DNA of 64,000 bases from CAZEAB01 sp964552945 (GCA_964552945.1 CAZKIP010000003.1:62001-126000); one strand, 5' to 3'; shown: positions 1-9,769, counted from the first letter of the stretch. Made by a program: numbers and translations. The notes: generated from the letters alone by a model not told the origin.

Positions 1-175
1 TGAGGTTTTTGAATTAGATAAACTTTAATCCATTTTCATGTTGAAAAAATGTTTTTTTCAAGGCAATTCTGTTCTTATCATTTGCGAATTTTAATTTTTT
101 CTAGAACTTCAATTCTAAATATTTAAAAAGAAAAATAGTTTTAATTAGTTAAGTGATGGTTATTTGGTTTGAATT
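1..175. other. Leading intergenic region, possible tail of an upstream gene
   Basis: Only one forward frame is open from the window edge: bases 2-28 could encode the last residues (EVFELDKL, then TAA) of an upstream gene, but that is too short to identify. The rest is AT-rich and holds the likely promoter of the NeuB-family gene. Confidence 0.25.
120..130 (+). promoter_or_regulatory. TATA-like box of the NeuB-led operon
   Basis: TATTTAAAAAG matches an archaeal TATA box. Transcription would start near 147-150, leaving a leader of roughly 25 nt before the ATG at 176. Prediction from sequence only. Confidence 0.4.
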
Positions 176-1234
176 ATGGCTTTTTTTAAAATTGCAAATA
201 AATTTATTGGGGACGATTATCCCTGCTTTATTATAGCAGAAGCTGGAAGCAACCACAATGGCTCTTATGAAACGGCTAGGAAATTGGTGGACGTTGCCGT
301 TGAAGCTGAAGCTGATGCTGTAAAATTTCAGTTTTTTAAGGCAGAGAAGATTGCAGCAGATACTACCCACGAAATAGCAAGATTTGATGGGAAGACTTTG
401 TTCGAGTTCTATAAAGAGTGTGAAGCAGATAGAAATTGGATCCCTGGAATAGCCAAGTATTGTGAGGAGAAAGGAATAATTTTTCTTGCTACCCCTTTTG
501 ATAAGGAAGCGATTGATTTATTGGAAGAAGCGGGGGCGCCTGCTTATAAAATTTCATCTTTTGAAATAGTGGACATTATTTTACTAAAGCAAGTAGCAGA
601 GAAGAAGAAACCCCTTATAATATCATCTGGCATGGCAGATTTGGAAGATATAAATGATGCTTTAGATGCCGTATATAGTAAAGAAAATAAGCATGTGGCA
701 ATACTTCATGCCGGGATAAATTATCCTGTTCCTTTTGATGATGTTAATTTACGAGCTATGGACACAATAAGAAATAGATTTAATGTTGTTGTAGGTTATT
801 CGGACCACTCTTCAGGTATTACTGTTCCTATAGCAGCTGTCGCTAGAGGGGCTAAAATAATTGAAAAACATTTCACATTAAATTCTGTTTCTGAAGGACC
901 AGACCATAGTTTTGCATTGGAACCTAATGAATTAAAGAGCATGGTGAAAGCGATAAGAGAATGTGAGAAATCTCTTGGTTCATATAAAAAAAAACATACT
1001 GATAGAGAAGTTATACATTACAAAAGAGGGAGAAGGAGCATTTTTGCAGCAAAAGATATTGAAGTTGGTGACAAGTTAACTATGGAATGTTTTGCAGTTC
1101 TTCGTCCAGGAGTGGGGCTGAAGCCAAAATATATTTATTCATTGATTGGAAAAACCGCAAGGCTATCTGTTAAAAAAAATGAACCCATTGGGTACGATAT
1201 TGTAAATGAGAAAAATCAGGAGAGTTTGAAATAA
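176..1234 (+). CDS. neuB: NeuB-family sialic/legionaminic/pseudaminic acid synthase
   Basis: This 352-residue protein has the full length and layout of NeuB/LegI/PseI enzymes, which condense phosphoenolpyruvate with a six-carbon amino sugar to give a nine-carbon nonulosonic acid. Residues 1 to about 275 form the TIM barrel, with IAEAGSNHNGS near the N-terminus, KFQFF, and IEKHFTL near residue 230. The C-terminal SAF/antifreeze-like domain carries RRSIFAAKDIEVGD and LRPGVGLKP. It is followed after one base by an aldolase-like gene, so it probably leads an operon. No CMP-sugar synthetase or NeuC-type epimerase is visible in the window, so the exact sugar is unknown. The ATG at 176 has no strong ribosome-binding site. 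Confidence 0.88.
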   Translation: MAFFKIANKFIGDDYPCFIIAEAGSNHNGSYETARKLVDVAVEAEADAVKFQFFKAEKIAADTTHEIARFDGKTLFEFYKECEADRNWIPGIAKYCEEKGIIFLATPFDKEAIDLLEEAGAPAYKISSFEIVDIILLKQVAEKKKPLIISSGMADLEDINDALDAVYSKENKHVAILHAGINYPVPFDDVNLRAMDTIRNRFNVVVGYSDHSSGITVPIAAVARGAKIIEKHFTLNSVSEGPDHSFALEPNELKSMVKAIRECEKSLGSYKKKHTDREVIHYKRGRRSIFAAKDIEVGDKLTMECFAVLRPGVGLKPKYIYSLIGKTARLSVKKNEPIGYDIVNEKNQESLK

Positions 1235-1235
1235 T

Positions 1236-2252
1236 ATGAGAAAAATTGATGTGTTAGATACAACACTAAGAGATGGAAGCTATGTAATTAATTTTTGTTT
1301 TACTAAGGAGCAAACTGAAACAATCGCTGCTGCTTTGGAAAATTCTGGGCTGAATTACATCGAAGTTGGACATGGCCTAGGACTCAACGCAAGCAATAGT
1401 GGTTATGGAGAAGCTACCGAAACAGATACTACTTATCTAATGTTTGCTAACAAAGCTTTAAAAAGGTCTAAATGGGGGATGTTTTTTATTCCGGGAATTG
1501 GAAGAAAGTCTGACATTGTTCTTGCAGCAGAGAATGGCATGAAATTTATTAGGATTGGAACAAATGTTACTGAAGTAGAAAAAGCTAAAGAATACATAAA
1601 ATTAGCTAAATCGTTGGGTTTAGAAGTACATTCAAATCTTATGAAATCTTATGCACTCGAACCTTCAAAGTTTATAAAATGTGCAAAATTAGTTGAAAGT
1701 TATGGGGTAGATGTAATCTCCTTGGTTGATTCTGCGGGAGGTATGACGGAAAAGGATGTTGAGAACTATATTGGTCTTATGAAAAGAGAACTTAAATGCA
1801 AGATTGGTTTTCACGGACACAATAATCTTTTGTTGGCGAATGCAAATTCTTTAAAAGCAGCAGAGATGGGTGCAGATATTGTAGATGGGTCTTTACAAGG
1901 AATGGGAAGGAGTGCTGGTAACGCGCAAACTGAAGTACTTGTAGCTTGTTTGCAAAAAGAGGGGTATGATGTTCCTGGAGATATTTTTAAATTGATGGAC
2001 ATAGGTAAAAAATATGTGGAACCTATCATGCCTACTAAGCAAGGAATTGATGATATAGGCCTTGTTTTTGGATTGGCTCAATTTCATTCTAGTTTTTTCA
2101 ATATTCTTAGAAAAGTTGCTGATGAATATCAGGTGGATGTTAGAAAGTTAATAATAGAAGTATCTAAGATAGAAAAGATTAATATTACATACGAGCTTGC
2201 AAAAAATGTTGCCATGCGAATGAAGGAGTCTCTTTATGAAATTGGCAAGTAG
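1236..2252 (+). CDS. HMGL-like (DRE-TIM) aldolase, 4-hydroxy-2-oxovalerate aldolase-like
   Basis: A 338-residue TIM-barrel metalloenzyme of the HMG-CoA lyase / isopropylmalate synthase / 4-hydroxy-2-oxovalerate aldolase superfamily. LDTTLRDGSY at the N-terminus carries the catalytic Arg-Asp pair. GFHGHNN carries the His-x-His metal ligands and is followed by DGSLQGMGRSAGNAQTE, close to MhpE/DmpG-type aldolases. Members cleave or form C-C bonds using pyruvate- or acyl-derived carbanions. It lies one base after the NeuB gene and overlaps the aminotransferase/ATP-grasp gene by 17 nt, so it is very likely co-translated with them. A role in building or altering an alpha-keto acid group on a surface sugar is inference. 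Confidence 0.8.
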   Translation: MRKIDVLDTTLRDGSYVINFCFTKEQTETIAAALENSGLNYIEVGHGLGLNASNSGYGEATETDTTYLMFANKALKRSKWGMFFIPGIGRKSDIVLAAENGMKFIRIGTNVTEVEKAKEYIKLAKSLGLEVHSNLMKSYALEPSKFIKCAKLVESYGVDVISLVDSAGGMTEKDVENYIGLMKRELKCKIGFHGHNNLLLANANSLKAAEMGADIVDGSLQGMGRSAGNAQTEVLVACLQKEGYDVPGDIFKLMDIGKKYVEPIMPTKQGIDDIGLVFGLAQFHSSFFNILRKVADEYQVDVRKLIIEVSKIEKINITYELAKNVAMRMKESLYEIGK

Positions 2253-4608
2253 GATGGATAAGATAGAGCCTTCTGCTACAATTGAAATTGCGGAAAGTGC
2301 CAGGAAATTGGAACAGAAAGGAGAGAAAGTAATAAAGTTACAAACAGGGGAACCACATTTTCACACCTGTGACGAAATAAAATCTGCAACTTCAAGCGCT
2401 ATGTACAAAGGAGAAACGTTTTACAGCAGCTCTAGAGGGGTCTTTAAATTAAGAAAAAAAATATGTGATGAATATAATCAAAAATATAACACTTTGCTTA
2501 ATCCGAAAAATAATATTTTGATTACACCGGGAGCTAAGCAAGGGATATTATATGTTTTATTGGCTTGTGTTGAAAAGGGAGATGAGGTTATTATACCTTC
2601 TCCTTGCTGGCAAAGTTATAGTGAAATAGTAAAAATTTCAGGGGGAAGCCCCATTTATAGTGAATGCGAACCAGAGTCTTTTGATATTAATATTGAGAGT
2701 ATAAAGCTATCAATCAATGAAAGAACGAGAGCTATAATTATTAATAGTCCTAATAATCCAACTGGCAAAATAGTAAGAAAGGAGATTCTTCAAAAATTAT
2801 TAGATTTGTGTCATGAGAGAAATTTAATTTTAATCTCTGATGAAATATATGGCAAACTAATCTTTGAGGGGTATAAACATATTTCTATAGCTGAGATTAA
2901 TCCTACCTTGAAAAATTGTGTCATTGTAAACGGATTTTCTAAGTCTTACGCCATGAGTGGTTGGCGATTAGGGTATGTAATAGGGGATGAAGAATTAATG
3001 GCCACATTGGTAAAATTGCAGCAGCATTCTGTTACGTGTCCGACAACTTTTATTCAGCATGGTGTTGTTGAAGCAATTGAAACATGTGAAAACAATATTA
3101 AAGGAATGATGTCTGTTTATCAAAAAAATAAAGATTTTTTTCTGGATGAAATCAGAAATTTAGAGAATTTTGATGCCTTTGAACCTGAAGGTGGTTTTTA
3201 TGTCATTATAAATATATCAAAAGTCAGTGATGATTCTCGTACTTTTTGTTTAGATTTGCTTCTAAAACACAAAATTGCTACAACTCCGGGAATAGCTTTC
3301 GGAGAATGCTTAAATAAGTTTATTAGGGTAAGTATAGCAAAGGAAAGAGAGGATCTTTTATCCTTTGTAAATGTCTTAAAAAATTACTATAGTGGAAAAG
3401 ATGGGCGATTAAGCAACCAAAAGAATAAACAGAGAATAATGTTCTTGGGTGCTGGAATTTCTCAGGTTAAAGCCATTGAAAAAGCAAACGAATTAGGTTA
3501 TGAGACTATAGCTCTTGATTATGATTCAGGAGCTCCTGGTCTAAAAACGGCCTGTGTTGGACTTCCTGTAAATTTTGTAAATTATAAAAAAGCTATTGAG
3601 GTTGGAAAAAGGTACAAAATTAAGGGTGTTATAGCAGTTTGTAATGAAGCAGGAGTCGTTCCAGCAGCTCAGATTGCAAGTTCTTTGAATCTTCCTGGAA
3701 TCTCTTTAGAATCTGCAGAAGCTTGTACTAATAAAATTGTCATGAGAAAAAAACTAAGAGATGCCGGGATAAAAGTCCCAAATTTTATTGGAACAGATAT
3801 CTTGGATGACGCAATAGAATTTGCTGAAAGTAATAGTTTTCCTCTTATTATAAAACCCGCCGTTGGTTCTGGAAGTAGAGGCGTTAGAAAGATAAACGAC
3901 TTGGAAGACCTAAAAAAACATTTTTCTATATCAAAAAAGATTTCACAAGATGGAAAAATTATTTTAGAAAAATTTGTTGTTGGAGAAGAAGTTAGTGTAG
4001 AAAGTATGACCCATAAGGGGAGAACCGAAATTCTCGGTATAAGTGATAAAGTTAGGACGGGTGATCCTTATAGAACCGATCTAAAAGTAATATATCCAAC
4101 AAGCTTTTCGCAGGAAATTCAGGATAAGATAGTTAGTTTGGTAAAGAGGGTTATAAAAGTAGTGGGAGTAGATAATTGTCCGACCCACACGGAAATTTTG
4201 GTAAATCAAGGAGATTTACAAATTGTCGAAATTGCTGCTAGGGGGGGAGGATTTGACTTATTTAACTCAGTTGTTCCTGCAATAAGTGGAGTAGACGTGT
4301 TAAAAGAATCTATAAACTTTGCCTTGGGAAATGAAGCAAGTATAAAACCTAAATTTAAGAAAGCAGCTATTCTTCACTTTTTCAAAGAGAAACCAGGAAC
4401 TTTGGTTAGAATTATGGGCGAGAAAGAAGCGAAGAGCATACCAGGAGTAATCGATTTACTTGTATCAGTTAAGCCAGGCGAAAAAGTTAGTGAATATACC
4501 TGCGGGGATGATAGAATTGGACATTTCATTGCTGAAGGTGATAACTTAATAGATGTAGAAAGAATAGAAAAAAAAATAAGGTCAACTCTAAAATTTGAAG
4601 TGAAGTAA
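2236..4608 (+). CDS. Fusion: class I aminotransferase + ATP-grasp ligase
   Basis: This 790-residue protein joins two complete enzymes. Residues 1 to about 390 are a PLP-dependent fold-type I aminotransferase with INSPNNPTGK, SDEIYGKL and the lysine motif FSKSYAMSGWRLGY. After a short linker, about 400-790 is an ATP-grasp ligase: a pre-ATP domain beginning RIMFLGAG, IIKPAVGSGSRGV, EKFVVGEEVSVE and the metal/ATP segment EIAARGGG. ATP-grasp enzymes activate a carboxylate as acyl-phosphate and join it to an amine or other nucleophile. The neighbours suggest amination of a keto compound followed by ligation, perhaps an amino-acyl decoration of a nonulosonic acid. The start at 2236 lies within the preceding gene, which suggests translational coupling. 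Confidence 0.85.
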   Translation: MKLASRMDKIEPSATIEIAESARKLEQKGEKVIKLQTGEPHFHTCDEIKSATSSAMYKGETFYSSSRGVFKLRKKICDEYNQKYNTLLNPKNNILITPGAKQGILYVLLACVEKGDEVIIPSPCWQSYSEIVKISGGSPIYSECEPESFDINIESIKLSINERTRAIIINSPNNPTGKIVRKEILQKLLDLCHERNLILISDEIYGKLIFEGYKHISIAEINPTLKNCVIVNGFSKSYAMSGWRLGYVIGDEELMATLVKLQQHSVTCPTTFIQHGVVEAIETCENNIKGMMSVYQKNKDFFLDEIRNLENFDAFEPEGGFYVIINISKVSDDSRTFCLDLLLKHKIATTPGIAFGECLNKFIRVSIAKEREDLLSFVNVLKNYYSGKDGRLSNQKNKQRIMFLGAGISQVKAIEKANELGYETIALDYDSGAPGLKTACVGLPVNFVNYKKAIEVGKRYKIKGVIAVCNEAGVVPAAQIASSLNLPGISLESAEACTNKIVMRKKLRDAGIKVPNFIGTDILDDAIEFAESNSFPLIIKPAVGSGSRGVRKINDLEDLKKHFSISKKISQDGKIILEKFVVGEEVSVESMTHKGRTEILGISDKVRTGDPYRTDLKVIYPTSFSQEIQDKIVSLVKRVIKVVGVDNCPTHTEILVNQGDLQIVEIAARGGGFDLFNSVVPAISGVDVLKESINFALGNEASIKPKFKKAAILHFFKEKPGTLVRIMGEKEAKSIPGVIDLLVSVKPGEKVSEYTCGDDRIGHFIAEGDNLIDVERIEKKIRSTLKFEVK

Positions 4609-4653
4609 TTTCTTATAATTAGGGGATTTTTTTATGACGCTTTTTTTTAAATT

Positions 4654-5415
4654 ATGATGGAGGAGTTGATTGGCAGTTCCATAAATCTTTTAAATAAGTT
4701 TTCAAGCCATAGATTTATGGGAGAGGAAATTTTACGAAGTTCTAAGGTTATATGGAATAATTTTGCGAAGGATGAAGAAGATAAACATTTACTTTTTCCT
4801 GCCGAATCTTTAATAAGGATATTCAATGGGCCTTATGTTGATGTTCCAAAACCGCCAGCAAAGTTGCTTGATCATGGATTTGGAAGCGGTAACAATCTCT
4901 CATTTTTTGCTGAAAAAGGATATGAAATTTATGGGTGTGAAGTTGTTGATTCACTGGTTAATGTAGCAAGGGAAAAATTTAGTAAGATTTCTGAGAGGCC
5001 AGAGGATTGTTTTAAGATTATTAATGGTACTAAACTTGATTATGAGGACAATTTTTTTGATATAATTGTTTCTTGGAATGCAATCCACTACAATGGGACC
5101 AAAAATTCAGTGAAAGAAGTCATTGCCGAATTTTATCGAATTTTGAAACCAGGAGGCGTTTTGGTATTGTCTACTTTACATCCTGAACATTCTATTTTAA
5201 AAAGGGGACAGAATGATGGAGAAGGTAGTTTTGTTTTAAATGAACCCAGTAAGTTTGATAATAGAAGAGGGCTTACTTTTTATTGTCCAAAGTCTCACGA
5301 GGAATTTCTTTCTTTATGGCAAAATTTTTCTGACGTGAAGTATGGACATTATAGCTATGACCTTTTTTTACCTACTTACTCTCATTCTGCTCGTTTAATA
5401 TATGCTACTAAGTGA
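4654..5415 (+). CDS. Class I SAM-dependent methyltransferase
   Basis: A 253-residue Rossmann-fold methyltransferase. LLDHGFGSGNNLSFFAEKGY is motif I, YGCEVVD contains the acidic ribose-binding residue, and LKPGGVLVLSTLHPEHS is the post-IV strand. The substrate is not evident; the setting suggests a surface sugar or lipid-linked intermediate. Two consecutive ATG codons (4654, 4657) could start it. A GGAGGAG run lies just inside the reading frame, so the true start could lie slightly downstream. Confidence 0.75.
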   Translation: MMEELIGSSINLLNKFSSHRFMGEEILRSSKVIWNNFAKDEEDKHLLFPAESLIRIFNGPYVDVPKPPAKLLDHGFGSGNNLSFFAEKGYEIYGCEVVDSLVNVAREKFSKISERPEDCFKIINGTKLDYEDNFFDIIVSWNAIHYNGTKNSVKEVIAEFYRILKPGGVLVLSTLHPEHSILKRGQNDGEGSFVLNEPSKFDNRRGLTFYCPKSHEEFLSLWQNFSDVKYGHYSYDLFLPTYSHSARLIYATK

Positions 5416-5439
5416 AATTGCGGGAATAATATAAGATCG

Positions 5440-6351
5440 ATGAAAAATATTAAGAGTAAATACATTTGTTTAACAATTGATGTGTGCGAAGATATTTATA
5501 ATGAGGATCATTGTTGGGATTACATACAAGAAATTGAATCTCTTAGGAACGCACTTGTTAAAAAATTTAAGAAAACCTACAATTTTATAAAAGACATTAA
5601 GTTTACTTGGTTTGTTAGGGCCGATCTTTCTATTAAGAAACAATTTGGTAGTATTACTCATTTGCTGGATAAACAAATATGGTATAAATTTAAAGAGAAA
5701 GGTGATGAAATCGGCTGGCACCCTCATTTCTATAAAGAAGATTCAAAAAACTTACAGGAAACTGACGTACATAAGATTCTAGATGAAGCAGAGAAATCTT
5801 TCAATGAGGTAAAGAAAAGGATTCAAGTATCTTCTGTTAGGGTTGGAAGATTGTATTCTCATGAGCTTTTACTAAAGAAATTTTCTCAGTGGAAAATACA
5901 AATTGATTCAAATTGTTTGCCTTCTAGAAAAAGAGAAGACAAAAATATGGCTTTTGATTGGTCTATCAGTCCATTTTATCCTTATTTTCCCTCTGAAAGT
6001 GATTATCGTAGGCCTCCATTTACTAACGAAAATCATATTGATATCTTAGAAGTTCCCTATTCAACAATATTAATAAAGACTGATTACGATGACAAAGAGA
6101 TAAGAAGATACATTAACTTATCTTACCACAATAAATTTATTAAGGGTAGTTTAAATCAAATGGAGTTGAATAATCCTATTGTGGTGGTTTTTCATCCATT
6201 TGAACTAATAAAAAATGATAATGATAGTAAATTGATTTCCTTTAATATTGATGAAGCCATAAAAAATTTGGGAGAAATTGTATCTTATTTCCAGTGCAGA
6301 GGATTTGAGGTTGAATTTATAACTTTAAAAGAGCTCAAAAAATGTCCTTAA
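5440..6351 (+). CDS. Polysaccharide deacetylase-like protein
   Basis: A 303-residue protein with features of the NodB/polysaccharide-deacetylase beta/alpha barrel. LTIDVCEDIYN near the N-terminus could supply the catalytic and metal-binding Asp. KFTWFVRADL and GDEIGWHPHFY resemble the His-x-x-x-His metal region, and VVVFHPFEL is a late strand. Such enzymes remove N-acetyl or related groups from sugars. It is one base from the downstream aminotransferase, so the two are probably co-expressed. Divergence from classical NodB motifs makes the catalytic assignment uncertain. Confidence 0.6.
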   Translation: MKNIKSKYICLTIDVCEDIYNEDHCWDYIQEIESLRNALVKKFKKTYNFIKDIKFTWFVRADLSIKKQFGSITHLLDKQIWYKFKEKGDEIGWHPHFYKEDSKNLQETDVHKILDEAEKSFNEVKKRIQVSSVRVGRLYSHELLLKKFSQWKIQIDSNCLPSRKREDKNMAFDWSISPFYPYFPSESDYRRPPFTNENHIDILEVPYSTILIKTDYDDKEIRRYINLSYHNKFIKGSLNQMELNNPIVVVFHPFELIKNDNDSKLISFNIDEAIKNLGEIVSYFQCRGFEVEFITLKELKKCP

Positions 6352-6352
6352 A

Positions 6353-7450
6353 ATGATAAAAAATATAGTTGATAAGTGTGAAAAACATATTGAAAATTAT
6401 TTTGGCAGGAAGCACTGCGTCTTAGTGGGTAGGGCCACCACCGCCATTTATCTTGCTTTGAAGTCGATACGTTCGGGAAAAGTCATAATTCCAGCAATTG
6501 CTTGTCCAAATCCTTTATACGCAGCACTTTATGCTAATTTGGAGATAGTGTATTGTGATGTTAATTTAGAAGATTACACTATAGACATGGGCCATTTGGA
6601 AAAGCTTCTAAAAGAGCACGAGGATATTAAGGCTATTTTATTAATACATCTATATGGTAACCCCTGCAATTTTCAATTAGTGGAGAGCATAGTGGGGTCT
6701 AGAGAAATTCTTTTAATTGAAGATGTTGCTCAGGCTCTTGGCGGGAAGTACATAAATAAAAAATTGGGATCGTTAGGAGACGTTTCTATATTGAGTTTTT
6801 CTGAAAATAAAATTCTTGAATTAAGCGGAGGAGGTGCTTTATTGACAGACGACGATTCTTTAGCGGCATTTGCACGAAAGGAAATTTTAAAAATGCCTGA
6901 GGAGCCAGTAAACTTGGAGTTTATGCAAAACCTCTATAAAAGATTTTATTACTTAGTTCGTGATTTGGAGAAAATAGGTATAAACGGGTCAGAGTTCCAT
7001 TCTAAATTTCCAGAAATTTTTCAGAGTATGTATCTTTTCAAAATAAATCTCAAAAAGTCAAAAAAAATATTAGAAAATTTTGATAAAATTGAGCAAGAAA
7101 AGAAAAATAGAAATTATAAGGCTAACACCTATAGAAGTTTGTTAAAAAGTCCCTTGATTGTTCATAGTAAAATAAATGGGTGTTCATCAAGTGCATATTG
7201 GAGATACTCTTTTTTGTATAAAGGGTGTAACTTAAATGATTTTCTTAACAAAGTGAGAGAGAAGGGCATCGATATCAGTAATTGGTATCCTTCTCTGAAT
7301 GAGCTATATAGTTCACAAATAAATGAAGAATTGAGGAATTCAAAATACATTGCAGAACGAATAGTGAACCTTTGGACAGATTCATCAAAGACTATTAATC
7401 AAATAGAAAAAGATTGTAAAGTAATATTACAAATAATTGAGAATATTTAG
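6353..7450 (+). CDS. DegT/DnrJ/EryC1-type aminotransferase
   Basis: A 365-residue fold-type I PLP enzyme of the sugar aminotransferase family. It shows VGRATTAIYLAL near residue 25, LLIEDVAQALGGKY with the PLP-contacting Asp, and SFSENKILELSGGGALL, where the Lys is the likely Schiff-base residue. DegT enzymes transaminate NDP-keto sugars. The active-site sequence departs from the usual xxKxxxxGxGG spacing, so a diverged substrate is possible. It sits between a deacetylase-like gene and a GT2 in a forward operon. Confidence 0.75.
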   Translation: MIKNIVDKCEKHIENYFGRKHCVLVGRATTAIYLALKSIRSGKVIIPAIACPNPLYAALYANLEIVYCDVNLEDYTIDMGHLEKLLKEHEDIKAILLIHLYGNPCNFQLVESIVGSREILLIEDVAQALGGKYINKKLGSLGDVSILSFSENKILELSGGGALLTDDDSLAAFARKEILKMPEEPVNLEFMQNLYKRFYYLVRDLEKIGINGSEFHSKFPEIFQSMYLFKINLKKSKKILENFDKIEQEKKNRNYKANTYRSLLKSPLIVHSKINGCSSSAYWRYSFLYKGCNLNDFLNKVREKGIDISNWYPSLNELYSSQINEELRNSKYIAERIVNLWTDSSKTINQIEKDCKVILQIIENI

Positions 7451-7460
7451 TACTTGTAAG

Positions 7461-8123
7461 ATGGCACTTGTCAGCATTATAATCAGGACTTATAACAATG
7501 GGAAATATCTCCGGAAAACAATAGAAAGTGCTTTGAATCAAAATTTTTCAGATTATGAAATAGTAGTGATAAACGATGGTAGCACCGATAATACAAAGGA
7601 AATTTTAGAGTCTTTCAAATCAAATAAGCTGAGGATTATAAATCAAGAAAATCAAGGGCCTTTCAAAGCAGCTGTTGCCGGTCTAAAGAAAGCAAGGGGT
7701 GATTACATTACCTTTCTTGATGGAGATGATGAGTTATTACCTGATACATTGTTGGAGTTACATAAAGCTTTTTCTAATGAAGAGATTGGTTTCTCTTATT
7801 GTGATTATTACGAAGTTGACCTAAATGATGGTAGAAAAAAAATAGTTTCTTTAGAGAATATATTCAACTGTTTGGCATGCGGAATATTATTTAGATTTTC
7901 TGTTATTAAGGATGTCGGATTCTGGAATCCGGATTTTATGCTTACTGAATATGATTTTATAATTAGGGTTATGAAAAAATATAAAGGAGGCCATATTAGG
8001 AAGCCGCTATATATCTATAAGAGGCATAGCGAATCAATGACTGCCGACAAAGAATGGGTGGAAAAAGCTAAAAAGCAGATTTTTGACAAATATGGTGTTA
8101 TTGAAGGCTTTAAAAAGTATTAA
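7461..8123 (+). CDS. GT2 family glycosyltransferase
   Basis: The GT-A fold is clear: LVSIIIRTYNNGKYLRKTIE, VVINDGSTDNTKEI and FLDGDDELLP (the DxD metal/nucleotide motif). I chose the ATG at 7461 because the family domain begins immediately (MALVSIII). An in-frame ATG at 7437 would overlap the preceding gene and add eight unrelated residues. The product is 220 residues, short for the family and lacking a C-terminal membrane anchor. It likely adds one sugar to a lipid-linked glycan. Confidence 0.85.
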   Translation: MALVSIIIRTYNNGKYLRKTIESALNQNFSDYEIVVINDGSTDNTKEILESFKSNKLRIINQENQGPFKAAVAGLKKARGDYITFLDGDDELLPDTLLELHKAFSNEEIGFSYCDYYEVDLNDGRKKIVSLENIFNCLACGILFRFSVIKDVGFWNPDFMLTEYDFIIRVMKKYKGGHIRKPLYIYKRHSESMTADKEWVEKAKKQIFDKYGVIEGFKKY

Positions 8124-8264
8124 GTTATTACTTTTTGGAACTTTCATATTTTTTGACAATTATTTAATGGCTTTCTTAACATTTCATGATTCTTAAAAAA
8201 TGGCCTAATTTTATGATTTAGCAAAATAGGGGTAGAATTTGTGAAAATTATAGGGGATGATTAA
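8124..8264. other. Convergent intergenic region
   Basis: 141 AT-rich bases between two genes that run toward each other. T-runs such as ATTTTTTG near 8147-8154 could end transcription, but no strong hairpin or RNA gene is seen. Confidence 0.3.
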
Positions 8265-9749
8265 CTATTTTCTCAATATCTTATAGTACTTCTTTATCTC
8301 TTGAACATCAATGACTTTTAAATAATATATTATTGCTAAATAAAAGATTCCCGCAAGGATTATGGATAAAGAAAATTCTATCCAAGGGTTAAATATAAGA
8401 ATCTTTTTCACACAATATGCAACTGTAAAAAAAGTTAACCCTGCAAAGACTAAGTTTAACCAGATATCTTTTGGAAATTTAACGGAAGTATATTTGATCA
8501 CTCTGTTTGTAGATAAGATTAAAGCAATCAAATAACTTAAACTTGTTGTAAGAGCAGCACCTTCAATCCCATAAGAAGGTATGAGTAAAAAATTGGTTAT
8601 GACATTAAAAACTGCCACCAAGAAGATAATTTTTGCAACAGTCTTAGGTCTACCCGTGGCTGAAATGATACTATTATTAATTCCAGCAACAACATATACT
8701 AACATCCCTAAAATCAATATTTGTAAGGCTGAAGTTCCATTAACATATTCTATTCCAAAAAAAGTAGATATTAAAAGACTTGAAAAAATCATGATAGAAA
8801 TTGCAGGTGGAATAATAACTACAAAAGAATATCTATACAAAAGTCTTAATCCTTCACTTATTCTTCTCTGATCATTTTTTACCAATAGCTCAGAGATCAT
8901 TGGAAAAATTACCGTTGTAACGGAAGAAGCAAAATATAAAAATAACATGGCCGAAGGAAGGATTGCGTTGTATACACCTACTTCACTTAATTCTCTGTAA
9001 TAGGTTAAAATGAGGGTATCGGCCCTACTGATAAATTTTCCTGAGAAAGAAGTGGCAAACACGGGAATTCCAAATAAAAATAACTTCTTTGTTACTGGCA
9101 AAAAATTCTTAATTTTATATTTAAATAGGGGGAAAGTTTTGAGTACAAAAGGGAAGAGAATTATAACAACAACGTAACAAACTAACACATAAGCATAAAC
9201 TGGAGCATAAAGTCCAAATCCTAAACTAAAAAATAATAGTAATAAAAGGAGGATTGTAAGATTTTTTAGTGGTTCAAAAAAAGAATAAACTTTAATATTT
9301 TGCAACCCGTTTAAGGAACTTCTAACCAATCTGGAAAATACAGAACCAATTACATACAGGAAAAGTAATAACAAAATGTCTTTAGCTGCAGGATTTTTAA
9401 AATAATTTAAAGCGAGGAAATCTGCCAATAAAAAAAAAACTAATACAATGATTAAGGAACTGGCTAGTTGAAAAGTGGCCACTGAAAATATTGCCGTTGT
9501 TATTTCATCGAATTTCTTTTTTACTTTAAATTCGGGCACATATTTTATTAGAGCTATATGGATTCCTAAATCTCTAAAGAAAAGAAAGAAAGATAATAGG
9601 CCAAAAACTGCATAAAAGAGCCCATATTCTGTTGGTGTTAAGCTTCTTGCCAAAATAATTCTAGTGGAAAATGCTATTACTGCAGCCAAGACTGAAGTGA
9701 AGAAGACACTAGCTACACCACGTACAGTTCTTTTAGTATAATTAGGCAT
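8265..9749 (-). CDS. Wzx-like polysaccharide flippase (MOP superfamily)
   Basis: A 494-residue, highly hydrophobic protein with about 14 predicted membrane spans and the N-terminal pattern of oligosaccharide flippases: RGVASVFFTSV, then ILARSLTPTEYGLFYAVFG and FRDLGIHIALIKYVPEF. These proteins move lipid-linked oligosaccharides across the cytoplasmic membrane. Its position among glycosyltransferases fits export of the glycan made here. The start matches a TATA-like box 26 nt upstream, consistent with a leaderless mRNA. Confidence 0.85.
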   Translation of the reverse strand: MPNYTKRTVRGVASVFFTSVLAAVIAFSTRIILARSLTPTEYGLFYAVFGLLSFFLFFRDLGIHIALIKYVPEFKVKKKFDEITTAIFSVATFQLASSLIIVLVFFLLADFLALNYFKNPAAKDILLLLFLYVIGSVFSRLVRSSLNGLQNIKVYSFFEPLKNLTILLLLLLFFSLGFGLYAPVYAYVLVCYVVVIILFPFVLKTFPLFKYKIKNFLPVTKKLFLFGIPVFATSFSGKFISRADTLILTYYRELSEVGVYNAILPSAMLFLYFASSVTTVIFPMISELLVKNDQRRISEGLRLLYRYSFVVIIPPAISIMIFSSLLISTFFGIEYVNGTSALQILILGMLVYVVAGINNSIISATGRPKTVAKIIFLVAVFNVITNFLLIPSYGIEGAALTTSLSYLIALILSTNRVIKYTSVKFPKDIWLNLVFAGLTFFTVAYCVKKILIFNPWIEFSLSIILAGIFYLAIIYYLKVIDVQEIKKYYKILRK

Positions 9750-9769
9750 TAATTAGATTCTTCAAGATT

